Part shown: positions 1-7,965 of the stretch, in pieces
Position numbering within the stretch: the first letter of the stretch is position 1
Layout: every line of letters starts with the position of its first letter
Source: Gemmobacter sp. 24YEA27
Lineage (GTDB): Bacteria; Pseudomonadota; Alphaproteobacteria; Rhodobacterales; Rhodobacteraceae
Length of the DNA: 64,000 nucleotides
Direction: 5' to 3'
NCBI RefSeq assembly: GCF_030052995.1
Contig: NZ_JASJPW010000001.1
Location: 1,050,501-1,114,500 of the forward strand
The notes under the pieces: generated by a model
The model's input: the letters and a program-made list of their open reading frames with translations, nothing else
The model's database searches: none
What the model was told of the DNA's origin: nothing
Program-made: the position numbers and the translations under genes

Positions 1-1476
1 GGCGGCCTCCAGCAGGCAGCCGGCGGTCTGGGCGGTGACCTGGTCAATGATCCGCCGCGCCATGTCTTCGGCGCCGGGTGCGAACCGTTCGCCCGCGCCA
101 GTGCGGCGCAATGCCAGCAGACGCAGCGCTTTTTCGGCAGCCTCCCGGTCCCAGTCGCTCAGGCGACCCGCAACATGGCTTGCATCCGAGGGGGTCACGC
201 CGGAAAGCATCACCAGCCCGCGCGCGACAAGGCGGTCCAGGGCCGCTGCTTCGAGCCGCGAGGTCAGCGCCTTCGCGACCGGCATCGGTGCGGTAATCCG
301 CTCCAGCAGGGCGCGGTCACGCGGGCCAAGGCCACCGGTCTGTTCGACTCCCCGCATCGGCACGACGAAGCGGCCGTCATATTCGCCTGGCGCCGGGCCG
401 GAAAGCCAGCGCTCCAGCGCCTCATGCACCATATCGCGCGCCGTCATCGCCAGCAGGGAAACCGGCAGCAACCGGCGCGGCCCGAGGCGCAGCCGCCCCG
501 AGAGGCCGTCACTGACCAGATGCACTTCCGAATCGCCGCCAAGGCCGGTGGTGCGCATCGCCACGGCCTCGACCATGGTGCGGAACCCGCCGACGCGGGC
601 GCCTTCGGGATCGATTTCGGGCAGGCCACCGCGCAGGATCGCCACATCGGTTGTGGTGCCCCCGATATCCGAGACCAGCGCGTCCTGCGCACCGGTCAGC
701 CAGCGCGCGCCGACAATCGAGGCGGCGGGCCCGGAGAGGATCGTCTCAATGGGACGCTCGCGCACCATCGCGGCAGAGATCAGCGCGCCATCGCCGCGCA
801 CCACCATCAGGGGCGCATCAACGCCGATCCGGGCCAGATGGCGTTCGCAGGCGGCGACGAGACGGTCGATCATCCCGATCAGCCGCGCGTTCAGCACGGC
901 AGTCAGCGCGCGTTTCGGGCCATTCAGCCGCGCCGACAGCTCATGCGAACAGGTGACCGGGCGGCCTGTCACCTGGCGGATCAGGTCGCGCGCCGCAAGC
1001 TCATGCGCGGGGTTGCGGGTGGCGAAACGGGCGGCGACGGCAAAGCCCATCACCTCGGGGCCAAGCGCGGTCACCTCGGCCCTGAGCCGTGCGAGATCAG
1101 GGGGGGACGCCTCTATTCCGGCATGGCTGTGGCCGCCGGCAATGCGGATCACCGGATCGCCCTTCAGCGCATCAGAAAGGCCCGCGCGCGCGAGGTCATC
1201 TTCATCAAAGCCCATGGTGATCAGCGCGACACGGCCGCCCTGGCCCTCGACCAGCGCATTGGTGGCCAGCGTCGTGGACAGCGAGACCAGCGCGATCTGC
1301 TGCGCCGATACGCCCGATTGCGCCAGCGCGCCATCGACGGCACCGCCGATGCCTTCGGCCAGATCATGCCGCGTGGTCAAGGACTTGGCTGTTCCCAGAA
1401 TGCGGTTCTCCGCCTCGTCCAGGATGACCGCATCGGTATAGGTGCCGCCGGTATCGACCCCGAGGAAAAAGGCCAT
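1..1476 (-). CDS. Hydantoinase/oxoprolinase family protein (HyuA-like), 3' end outside the window
   Basis: The frame is open from the ATG at 1476 to the window edge, giving 492 codons without a stop. The N-terminus reads MAFFLGVDTGGTYTDAVIL, the actin-like ATP-binding signature of this family. A second phosphate-binding motif, SDIGGTTTDVAIL, lies near residue 265. Members couple ATP hydrolysis to ring opening of hydantoins or 5-oxoproline, and single-subunit forms run 500–700 residues, so the C-terminus is probably missing. The gene starts 38 bp after the rpoN stop on the same strand, so read-through from rpoN is possible. Substrate cannot be told from the sequence. A partner HyuB subunit would lie beyond the window. 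Confidence 0.85.
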   Translation of the reverse strand, partial: MAFFLGVDTGGTYTDAVILDEAENRILGTAKSLTTRHDLAEGIGGAVDGALAQSGVSAQQIALVSLSTTLATNALVEGQGGRVALITMGFDEDDLARAGLSDALKGDPVIRIAGGHSHAGIEASPPDLARLRAEVTALGPEVMGFAVAARFATRNPAHELAARDLIRQVTGRPVTCSHELSARLNGPKRALTAVLNARLIGMIDRLVAACERHLARIGVDAPLMVVRGDGALISAAMVRERPIETILSGPAASIVGARWLTGAQDALVSDIGGTTTDVAILRGGLPEIDPEGARVGGFRTMVEAVAMRTTGLGGDSEVHLVSDGLSGRLRLGPRRLLPVSLLAMTARDMVHEALERWLSGPAPGEYDGRFVVPMRGVEQTGGLGPRDRALLERITAPMPVAKALTSRLEAAALDRLVARGLVMLSGVTPSDASHVAGRLSDWDREAAEKALRLLALRRTGAGERFAPGAEDMARRIIDQVTAQTAGCLLEAA

Positions 1477-1513
1477 GACCCGTCCTTCACTGCTGTTCGT
1501 TGCGCGCCCCTTG

Positions 1514-2851
1514 CTACTGCGGCAGGCAAGGCGGGTCATCCCCGGAAGCGACGTTTTCCGCCCGCTTTCGCGTCGCGGATGACAGTTTCACCGCTTGTTT
1601 GCGCCGGGATGCCACCGGGATGCCCAGCTGCTCGCGGTATTTGGCGATGGTGCGCCGGGCCAGTGGTGCGCCGGCACCGGCCAAAGCTTCGGCCAGGGTT
1701 GCATCGGTCAGGGGCGCGGTCGGGTCTTCGGCTGCGATCATCTGCGCCAGCGCATCGCGCATCGCCGCCCCTGCCGGCCCACCCTTGCGCACGGCGGGCG
1801 AGAACATCGCGCGCAGCCAATAGACCCCGCTTCCGGTATCGACCGAGGTGCCCTGGACAAGCCGGCTCACCGTGCTCTGATGCAGGCCAAGACTTGCCGC
1901 CACCTCGCTCATGGTCATGGGGGAAAGCGCGCGCAGCCCCTGTTTCGCAACCAGCGGCTGGCGGCGCAGGATCTCGGTCCCGATGCGCAACAGCGAATTG
2001 TTGCGGCTTTCCACAAGGCGGATCACCTCGCGCGCGGCAGCGCGGTCGCCCGCTCCTGTTGCGGGCTGCAGCCGGATCGAAGGCAGCGCCGAATGGTTCA
2101 GGCTGAGTTCCGGCCCCGAAGATCCCTCGCGCAGCACAAGGTCCGGTTCGGCCACCGGTGCGGAGCCGGGCTGAAACCGCGCGCCGGGCTTCGGGTCATA
2201 GCTGCGCAACATGCGGATGCGGCGCGCGATTTCCTCGGCCGTTGCGCCGGTCTTTACCGCCAGCGCCTCCAGATTGCCGGCCGCGACCAGCGTCAGATTG
2301 GCCAGCACCGCCTGCATGACCGGGTCGAGCTCCCCTGTGTCGTGGGCCTGGAGGCTCAGGCATTCCGCAAGGTTGCGCGCAAAAAGCCCGGCGGGTTCCA
2401 TCGCCTGGAGCTTAAGCAGCACCGCTTCAAGCGCCGCCGGTGTACTGCCGGTATCGCGGGCGATGCGGCTCAGCGGCGGCCCGAGCCAGCCGCTAGGTTC
2501 CAGCGCCGAACACAGCGCCAGCGCCAGCGGCATTTCGGCAGGCGCCAGCCGCATCAGTGCCACGCCCGCCGCGACATGGGCCTGCAACCCCGGCGCGGGG
2601 GCGGCCAGCGCCTCTGTCCCGCCACCCGCCCGCGATTGCCGCGACAGCGCATCATGCCAGCGCGGCGCCCAGATCACGGGCAGCGCCGGCGGAGGAACCA
2701 GCTGCAATTGCGGGTTTTGCGCGGCCATATCCTCGAGCCAGATGCCAAGCGAGCCCGCATCCGATTTCAGCATGGAAATCGCGCTGACCAGAGACAGGTT
2801 CAGCGACAGGCGCTGTTTCTGGGCGATGGTGATGCGGTTGCGCTGTTTCAT
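1514..2851 (-). CDS. rpoN: RNA polymerase sigma-54 factor RpoN
   Basis: 445 residues, slightly shorter than the roughly 480 of enterobacterial RpoN. Region I is recognisable at the N-terminus (KQRLSLNLSLVSAISMLKS) as the activator-responsive segment. A helix-turn-helix (MSEVAASLGLHQSTVSRLV) lies in the C-terminal half. The diagnostic RpoN box is present near the end as ARRTIAKYRE, and it contacts the -24 element. The start MKQRNRITIAQ is chosen because it aligns with region I; a longer in-frame extension to 2965 has no family resemblance. Rhodobacter species often carry several rpoN copies with separate regulons, so this may be a specialised paralog. It is transcribed away from the secreted-protein gene at 2989. 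Confidence 0.93.
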   Translation of the reverse strand: MKQRNRITIAQKQRLSLNLSLVSAISMLKSDAGSLGIWLEDMAAQNPQLQLVPPPALPVIWAPRWHDALSRQSRAGGGTEALAAPAPGLQAHVAAGVALMRLAPAEMPLALALCSALEPSGWLGPPLSRIARDTGSTPAALEAVLLKLQAMEPAGLFARNLAECLSLQAHDTGELDPVMQAVLANLTLVAAGNLEALAVKTGATAEEIARRIRMLRSYDPKPGARFQPGSAPVAEPDLVLREGSSGPELSLNHSALPSIRLQPATGAGDRAAAREVIRLVESRNNSLLRIGTEILRRQPLVAKQGLRALSPMTMSEVAASLGLHQSTVSRLVQGTSVDTGSGVYWLRAMFSPAVRKGGPAGAAMRDALAQMIAAEDPTAPLTDATLAEALAGAGAPLARRTIAKYREQLGIPVASRRKQAVKLSSATRKRAENVASGDDPPCLPQ

Positions 2852-2988
2852 GGCGCGACTTTGCCGGGGCGCGGGCGGCACTTCAATCGGCAAAGAAGGC
2901 CGCCTGGCCTGGGTCGCTTTGCGGCTTCTCTCTTGCCGCGCTTTGCGCCAGAATTGACCGGGCAATGCCCCTTTGCCTGCTGTGTCCC

Positions 2989-3726
2989 ATGTTCCGCGCG
3001 TCTCTGTCCCTGATCCTTTTCTGTTCCTCCCCCGCGCTTGCTGAAGGCGAGGCGAAGGCTCCGGGTCCGGTGGCCACGCTGGCGCTCGCGCTCAGGCTTT
3101 ATGACCAGGCCGAGGGGCAGGGCGATGCTTTGGGCATGGCGGTCGCAGCGCGCCTTGCGGCGACGATCCGCCAGCGCGAGGCGAGCCATTGGGAGCGGCA
3201 AAGTGGCAATTATGCCGGGCCGGTGCTGCATGGCCAAGGGGCGGCGGGCCTGCGGGCGACGCCTGATCTGCTGACCTCTGGCGCGGCCTGGTCGGGCGCG
3301 CTGTTGATGGCCGAAGAAGATGAGGCGCTCAGCGATCTGCTTTATGAACTGCCGCCGCCGGTGCTGCGTGGTGGGGTCAGCCAGATGGCGGCAGAGCTGA
3401 AGCCCGGGCGCGAGGATCGCTGGTCGCTGCCCTTTGCCGGACAAAGCCCCGCCGAGATCGCGGTCTTCGCCACCGGGACAGAAAGCGATGCACCCCAAAG
3501 CGATGCGGGCACAAACGATGCGGGCGTGAACGATACGGGCGCGGGGGGCACATTGCTCTGGGCGGTCGAAGATGGCGCGGGCGGCGTTCTTTGCCCGATA
3601 CGGCCCGTTGCCGCCAATGTCTGTAGTTTCACCCCGGCCGAGAATGGCTTTTACGAGGTGGTGATCGCCAATGCTGCGGGCGACTCCGCAGCGCGGGCCG
3701 GGGCCTATCTGCTTGTCGCCAACTGA
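2989..3726 (+). CDS. Small secreted protein A of the caspase/trypsin locus (PPC-like C-terminal domain)
   Basis: About 245 residues with a signal peptide (MFRASLSLILFCSSPALA). It is paralogous to the proteins at 3822 and 11646. All three have a helical N-terminal stretch (here TLALALRLYDQAEGQGDALG) and a beta-rich C-terminal part resembling bacterial pre-peptidase C-terminal domains. All three also have two cysteines about 10–12 residues apart and an identical style of ending (LLVAN, LVTN, LMTN). This copy has an extra Asp/Thr/Gly-rich insert around residues 165–180 (SDAGTNDAGVNDTG). The start is uncertain: ATG 2989 fits the signal peptide, ATG 2965 is possible, and neither has a strong ribosome binding site. 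Function is unknown. Position suggests it is a substrate, chaperone or inhibitor of the neighbouring proteases. Confidence 0.7.
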   Translation: MFRASLSLILFCSSPALAEGEAKAPGPVATLALALRLYDQAEGQGDALGMAVAARLAATIRQREASHWERQSGNYAGPVLHGQGAAGLRATPDLLTSGAAWSGALLMAEEDEALSDLLYELPPPVLRGGVSQMAAELKPGREDRWSLPFAGQSPAEIAVFATGTESDAPQSDAGTNDAGVNDTGAGGTLLWAVEDGAGGVLCPIRPVAANVCSFTPAENGFYEVVIANAAGDSAARAGAYLLVAN

Positions 3727-3821
3727 CGGGCGCGGATGAGCGCATTTGTTACCGCTGCGTGACTTCCCAAACCCTTGCCTGGCTGCGACACTGCCTGAAC
3801 GACCCCTGACGAGGAGCCGCC

Positions 3822-4538
3822 ATGTCTTTCCCTGCCTGTTCCGCACCCCGTCGCCTTGCTGCGGGGCTGTTTGTTGCGGCGCTTTTCGCCGGTCAGGCCG
3901 TCGGCCCGCTGGCCGCCGAAGAGGCGAAAGGGCCGAATATCACCACAGGGGCAAGTGGCGCGGCGGGCGCAGTGGCGACGCTGGCGCTGGCGCAGGAGCT
4001 TTTCGGGCTTGGCCGTTCCCATGGCGATGCGCTGACCGTGCTCGCCGCCGCCCGCCTCGCCGCTTCGGCAGAGGTCTCGCCCGGCAAGGAGTTCAAACGC
4101 AGCACCAGCGGTGAGGGCGAGGCCGGCCCGGATGCGGCATCCGCCCCCGCAGATGCGGGTGCGATGTTCGACCTCGCGCTGACCCTCGCCGCGCAGGATG
4201 AGTTTCTGACCGATGTGATCCTTGAGGCGCAAACCGCCACGGCCAGGGGCCGGATCGGGGGCGCCTTTTCGCAACGCGCCAGCCTGGCGGCGGGGCGGAC
4301 CGATAACTGGGAAATCCCCTTCACTGGCGGCGCCTATGCCGAACTCGCTGTACTTGGCAACGGGACATCCGATCTCGACATCATGGTCACCGATGAGACT
4401 GGCAATGTCATCTGCTATGAAGGCGGCCAGGAAGACAGGCTCTATTGCGATTTCGTGCCCTCCTGGGACGGGTTCTTCTTTGTCGCGGTCGAAAACAAGG
4501 GCGCCGCCGCTGCGGCCTATGACCTTGTGACCAACTGA
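3822..4538 (+). CDS. Small secreted protein B of the caspase/trypsin locus (PPC-like C-terminal domain)
   Basis: 238 residues. The start at 3822 has a good ribosome binding site (GAGGAG, spacer CCGCC). The signal peptide ends around GPLAAEE. The helical N-terminal half (ATLALAQELFGLGRSHGDAL) matches protein A closely. The C-terminal half (DNWEIPFTGGAYAELAVLGN, then SDLDIMVTDETGNVICYEGG) is a typical PPC-like beta sandwich: an aromatic/Asp turn, two cysteines (ICY and LYC), and a final YDLVTN. It lies 95 bp after protein A on the same strand and is followed by a hairpin terminator, so A and B probably form one unit that converges on the trypsin gene. No catalytic motif is visible. Confidence 0.78.
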   Translation: MSFPACSAPRRLAAGLFVAALFAGQAVGPLAAEEAKGPNITTGASGAAGAVATLALAQELFGLGRSHGDALTVLAAARLAASAEVSPGKEFKRSTSGEGEAGPDAASAPADAGAMFDLALTLAAQDEFLTDVILEAQTATARGRIGGAFSQRASLAAGRTDNWEIPFTGGAYAELAVLGNGTSDLDIMVTDETGNVICYEGGQEDRLYCDFVPSWDGFFFVAVENKGAAAAAYDLVTN

Positions 4539-4565
4539 GCCGCGCGGCTGCACCGAAACCAGAAT

Positions 4566-4596
4566 CCCCCGGACGCCATGCCGGCTCCGGGTTTTT
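4566..4596 (+). terminator. Rho-independent terminator after secreted protein B
   Basis: Inverted repeat CCCGGA (4568–4573) / TCCGGG (4586–4591) followed immediately by TTTTT. It sits 28 bp past the stop of the gene ending at 4538 and in the convergent gap before the trypsin gene stop at 4639. Confidence 0.7.
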
Positions 4597-4638
4597 CCTG
4601 GTGCTGCGAGGATGCCTTCGGGCGCCGGACGGATCCGG

Positions 4639-5730
4639 TCAGGGATTGGCGGTGATGACCTCATTCAGCCAGGGCACAAAATGCGACACATCGGTATAGG
4701 CCGAAAACTGCGCCATTTCCGGGCAGCCATGGCCAGAGGCATCGCTCAGACCCCAGCTGACGATTCCGGCCTGGATGTATTTTCCATTGTCCAGCGGCAC
4801 CACCAGCGGCCCGCCGCTGTCACCATTGCACGAGCTTTTGCCGCCCTCGAAAGTGCCCGAACAGATCATATTCTCGCTCATCGGCATCGGCGCCGCAGCC
4901 ATGATCTCATCCCAGAGCGCATAGGCTTTGTCCTCTGGCACATCCATCAGATTGACGGCAAAGGCAAAGCCCTCGACGGCCTCTTCGGCGCGACCTTCCA
5001 GCAGGACCTGGTTGCACAATTCGCGGTCCAGCATCTGGATCTGCGCCTGCATCAGCTGTGACGAAGGCACTGCGCCCGCCTGAAGCCCCCATCCGGTGAC
5101 AACCGTGGTGATCCCCGGCTCGCGCAGAAGATCGCCGTAAGTGGCATCCGGCACCTCGACCGTCTTATACGGGACCTGCGGTTTGCGCGCGAGTTTGACC
5201 AGCGCGATATCATAGTCGAAATCATTCACCGAATAGGACGGATAGGTGAAAACCGCCTCGACCGGCACCCGGTCGCCGCTGCCATCCAGCAGGTTGGTGC
5301 CGACAAGAATGTCGAAATCGCCGGGCTTCAGATCGGCCCCATTGCCGGCGTCATCCGCCATATGGACGCAATGGGCGGCGGTCAGCACCCAGCGATCCAT
5401 CACCATGGACCCACCGCAGAACTGGCTGTCGGTGCTGATCGGCTGACCGCTGATCAGGAAAGCAACCTGCCAGGGCCAGGCGCCATCGGCTGCGGGCTGG
5501 CCGCCGACCACTTTCGCCCCCGATGGTTCGGCTTTCGCAGCTTTCTCGCCGCGTTCGGCCTTGGCGCCCGAGGCGGCAAAGCTGTAGGGCGAGCTTTCGG
5601 CGGCGCTGGTTTTTGCGCTGAAACCGGGGTGGGTGGGGCTTTCTGCCAGGGCAATGCCGGTGACACTGCACAAGAGCACCAGGGCGGAAAGCGGCCTGAG
5701 AACAGTGGCTGGCATGAAGCGCGAGGTCAT
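4639..5730 (-). CDS. Secreted trypsin-like serine protease (S1 family) with pro-region
   Basis: 363 residues from ATG 5730, which follows AAGGATCAAAGAG. A start at 5775, directly after the caspase stop, is the alternative. The signal peptide ends near SVTGIALA (residue 29). Residues 30–73 are an Ala/Lys-rich pro-region ending SGAK, followed by VVGG, the classical new N-terminus of an activated chymotrypsin-fold protease. The catalytic triad is complete: His120 (TAAHC), Asp174 (DYDIAL) and Ser305 (GDSGGP). Cysteines at CGGS/AAHC and around CNGDSGG fit the usual disulphides. There is a Gly/Ala/Glu-rich insertion between Asp174 and Ser305 (EGRAEEAVEGFAFAVNLMD). The gene follows the caspase gene with no gap if 5775 is used, so the two are very probably co-transcribed and co-translated. 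Confidence 0.9.
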   Translation of the reverse strand: MTSRFMPATVLRPLSALVLLCSVTGIALAESPTHPGFSAKTSAAESSPYSFAASGAKAERGEKAAKAEPSGAKVVGGQPAADGAWPWQVAFLISGQPISTDSQFCGGSMVMDRWVLTAAHCVHMADDAGNGADLKPGDFDILVGTNLLDGSGDRVPVEAVFTYPSYSVNDFDYDIALVKLARKPQVPYKTVEVPDATYGDLLREPGITTVVTGWGLQAGAVPSSQLMQAQIQMLDRELCNQVLLEGRAEEAVEGFAFAVNLMDVPEDKAYALWDEIMAAAPMPMSENMICSGTFEGGKSSCNGDSGGPLVVPLDNGKYIQAGIVSWGLSDASGHGCPEMAQFSAYTDVSHFVPWLNEVITANP

Positions 5731-5775
5731 CTCTTTGATCCTTCTGCGGAATTGGGCTGGGGCCGTGATGGCCAT

Positions 5776-7803
5776 CTATTCGGAATTGGTCGGGTTCAGC
5801 CGCACTATCTGGCGGATCATCGTCAGATCGGCGGGTTTGGTGGAAAAGCCGCGCATCGAGGTCTCGTCTTGCGGTGAGATCTGGCTTTCCAGCCAAAGCG
5901 CGGTGTCGCTTCCACCCTCAGCCGTACCGCGCAGCGTCGCGCTGGCGAGCGAGGTCAGATCGGTGCGCAGCGCATGGCTCTCGTTCATCGGGACGGCCAG
6001 GATCCAGATCTCTTCGACCCCGGCATGGCTGACGGGGTCGATCTGTAACCCGACCCGCGCGGCCTCGCCCGGGGCGATGCGGTTCACGATATTCTGCGAA
6101 GGCCAGATCGGCAGCACCTCCATATCTGAGGAGAGATAGAGCACCGTGACATCCTGCGCCTTGCCCGAACGGTTGGTCAGCGTAAGCCAGAGCTGGTCGC
6201 AGCCATTCACCCCCTGCGCCGGGTCATGCGCCGCACCTGCCCCCGCCTTGCCGCTGCAGGAGGCGCCTTGCACCGGGTCGGTGATTTCGGTGCCGGGGCG
6301 GCGCTCGATTGCGACGGATATCACCTCGGTTTTCGTAAAACCGCGCCCTGCGGCCTGGGCCAGGACGTCGCGCAACCGCGTCGCATGGGCCATGGTAGAA
6401 AGCACGCGCTCCAGGGCATCCGCCTCGGTTTCGCCCTCCAGGACCAGGACGCGCGGTGATGTCCCGGGGCCGCCCGCGTCAAGCACCGCATCGGGGCCGG
6501 CAAGCGCGAGAAGCCCACCGGTCAGGACCGGCACCAGATCCGGCGCCGCACCCGGCTTCGGTTTTGGCGCGGCGGCGACCGCCGCTTCCCAGGTACCATA
6601 ATCCAGCCCGTCGTCGGGATCGGCGCGCACCAGGCCCGCCAGCGTCAGCGGCACAGGATCGGGAAGCCTGCCGGGCGCGGCCCAGATCGTCGCGCCTTTC
6701 GCGACCTGCGGCAGCGGGCCGCTGATCTTCGCCTCGCGCGCGCCGACCTTGCCGAGCGTCACGGATCCGATGCTCTCGCCCCCGGCGCCGGAGGCGAAAA
6801 GCACGATCTCCCCCCCCTCGGCAAAGCCCTGCAAAAGGCCCGCCTGCAGCACGGATCCATTGATCCGGTACCGCGCGGCGCCGGCACCTTCGCCAAAGAC
6901 CCGTTCCTGCAAAAGCGTGCCCTCGGCATCGGGGAGTTGCCGCGCCACGCCCTGGATCATCGCATCCGAGGTGGCAGCAAGCACCTGCTGCCAGGTCGCA
7001 TCCTCTGCGCTGGCCAGAACCTGAGCGAGGCGCAAAGTGAATTCGCCATGCCAGATCCCGGTATCGCCCAGCGGATATTCAAATGATCGCTCATCAGATT
7101 GCGAGGAATAGAGAAAGACGAAATCTCCGGACAGCTCTGCCGCGCCGGTGAACGGGACCGGCGGCAGGTCATCGGGAATCCCAAGCGCCCCGGGGTTCAG
7201 CGAACGGGCAACGCCTGCCGCCGGATCGGGATCAATGGCGCGAAAGCCGGTGGCCGAATGACAGGCGTCGATAATGCCGACCAGCTTTACATCGCGCGAC
7301 AGCAGGCCCTGGGCCCAGAGGTTCAGCTCATCATCAACGATAGCATTCTCCACCATGCCGATCTCGCCTCGCCAGTTCTTTGCATCCATCGGCAGGAAGA
7401 TCTCGTCATAGCCGCCCCCCTCATCGCCGTTCAGATCGGGCGCCTGGGAGCCGTGGCCAGAGAAATAGAAGACCAGCGTATCGCCTGGCGCGGCATCGGC
7501 CGCCGCCTGGTCAAGCGCGGCGAATATCCCCGCGCGGGTTGGTGCGGCGATGGTGGCGCCCTCGGGAAGACTGGCCGGATCGGTGGTCAGGATGGTCATG
7601 GCCTCAGGCGCGATCCCGCGGCCGGCCAGCACTTCGGCCATCAGCCGCACGTCATTGGGCGGCCCTTTCAGATCGGCATCCAGATACTCATAATCGCCAA
7701 CCCCGATCAGGACGGCCCGGGTGCCGGCATGAATCGTCGTGCCCCAGAACAGGAGGCTGGCGGTCAGGGCATATGTGAGCTGCGGTTTCATGCGCGAAAA
7801 CAT
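5776..7803 (-). CDS. Secreted caspase-family protein (C14 p20 fold), caspase 1 of the locus
   Basis: About 675 residues. A signal peptide (start MFSRMKPQLTYALTASLLFW, ending near TTIHAG) places the protein in the envelope. The caspase p20 domain spans roughly residues 28–270. The catalytic dyad is His117 in YFSGHGSQ and Cys181 in IDACHSATG, and the family glycine/Asp motif GVGDYEYLDADLKGPPND follows the first strand. The C-terminal 150 residues resemble a DUF4384-type beta domain (LTNRSGKAQDVTVLYLSSD), shared with the second caspase at 12312. Start is ambiguous between ATG 7803 and ATG 7791; a TTG at 7827 is less likely. Downstream neighbour: trypsin-like protease. Upstream: histidine kinase, response regulator and HtrA on the same strand. 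Bacterial members of this type usually cut after Arg or Lys; that is family knowledge, not visible here. Confidence 0.88.
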   Translation of the reverse strand: MFSRMKPQLTYALTASLLFWGTTIHAGTRAVLIGVGDYEYLDADLKGPPNDVRLMAEVLAGRGIAPEAMTILTTDPASLPEGATIAAPTRAGIFAALDQAAADAAPGDTLVFYFSGHGSQAPDLNGDEGGGYDEIFLPMDAKNWRGEIGMVENAIVDDELNLWAQGLLSRDVKLVGIIDACHSATGFRAIDPDPAAGVARSLNPGALGIPDDLPPVPFTGAAELSGDFVFLYSSQSDERSFEYPLGDTGIWHGEFTLRLAQVLASAEDATWQQVLAATSDAMIQGVARQLPDAEGTLLQERVFGEGAGAARYRINGSVLQAGLLQGFAEGGEIVLFASGAGGESIGSVTLGKVGAREAKISGPLPQVAKGATIWAAPGRLPDPVPLTLAGLVRADPDDGLDYGTWEAAVAAAPKPKPGAAPDLVPVLTGGLLALAGPDAVLDAGGPGTSPRVLVLEGETEADALERVLSTMAHATRLRDVLAQAAGRGFTKTEVISVAIERRPGTEITDPVQGASCSGKAGAGAAHDPAQGVNGCDQLWLTLTNRSGKAQDVTVLYLSSDMEVLPIWPSQNIVNRIAPGEAARVGLQIDPVSHAGVEEIWILAVPMNESHALRTDLTSLASATLRGTAEGGSDTALWLESQISPQDETSMRGFSTKPADLTMIRQIVRLNPTNSE

Positions 7804-7842
7804 GCCTGGACTTCGCGGACCGGGCAAGGGGCCTGCGCGTGA

Positions 7843-7857
7843 TGACAGTATTTGTCA
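7843..7857. promoter_or_regulatory. Inverted repeat upstream of caspase 1, candidate response-regulator site
   Basis: TGACA-GTATT-TGTCA, a perfect 5-bp inverted repeat with a 5-bp spacer, lying 40–54 bp upstream of the caspase 1 start. A same-length element, TGACA-AAGCC-CGTCA, is at 11548–11562 in the divergent promoter region of the locus. The pairing is an inference and a chance match is possible. Confidence 0.35.
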
Positions 7858-7880
7858 CCTCTGGTCTGTGGCGCGAGCCG

Positions 7881-7965
7881 GGGGGTTCACACCCCCGGAC
7901 CCCCGTGGAGTATTTCAGTCAAGAGGAAGAGGCATTTCCTCTTGATCCAAATACTCCCTCCGGAG
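7881..7965. repeat. Dispersed GC-hairpin/GGAGTATTT repeat, two inverted core copies
   Basis: A GGGGG…CCCCC hairpin (7881–7896) is followed by two inverted copies of a 22-bp core, at 7907–7928 and 7936–7957. Nineteen of 22 positions pair. The core begins GGAGTATTT and ends TCAAGAGGAA. The element lies between the histidine kinase and caspase 1, and the last 15 or so codons of the kinase are written in it. Confidence 0.75.
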
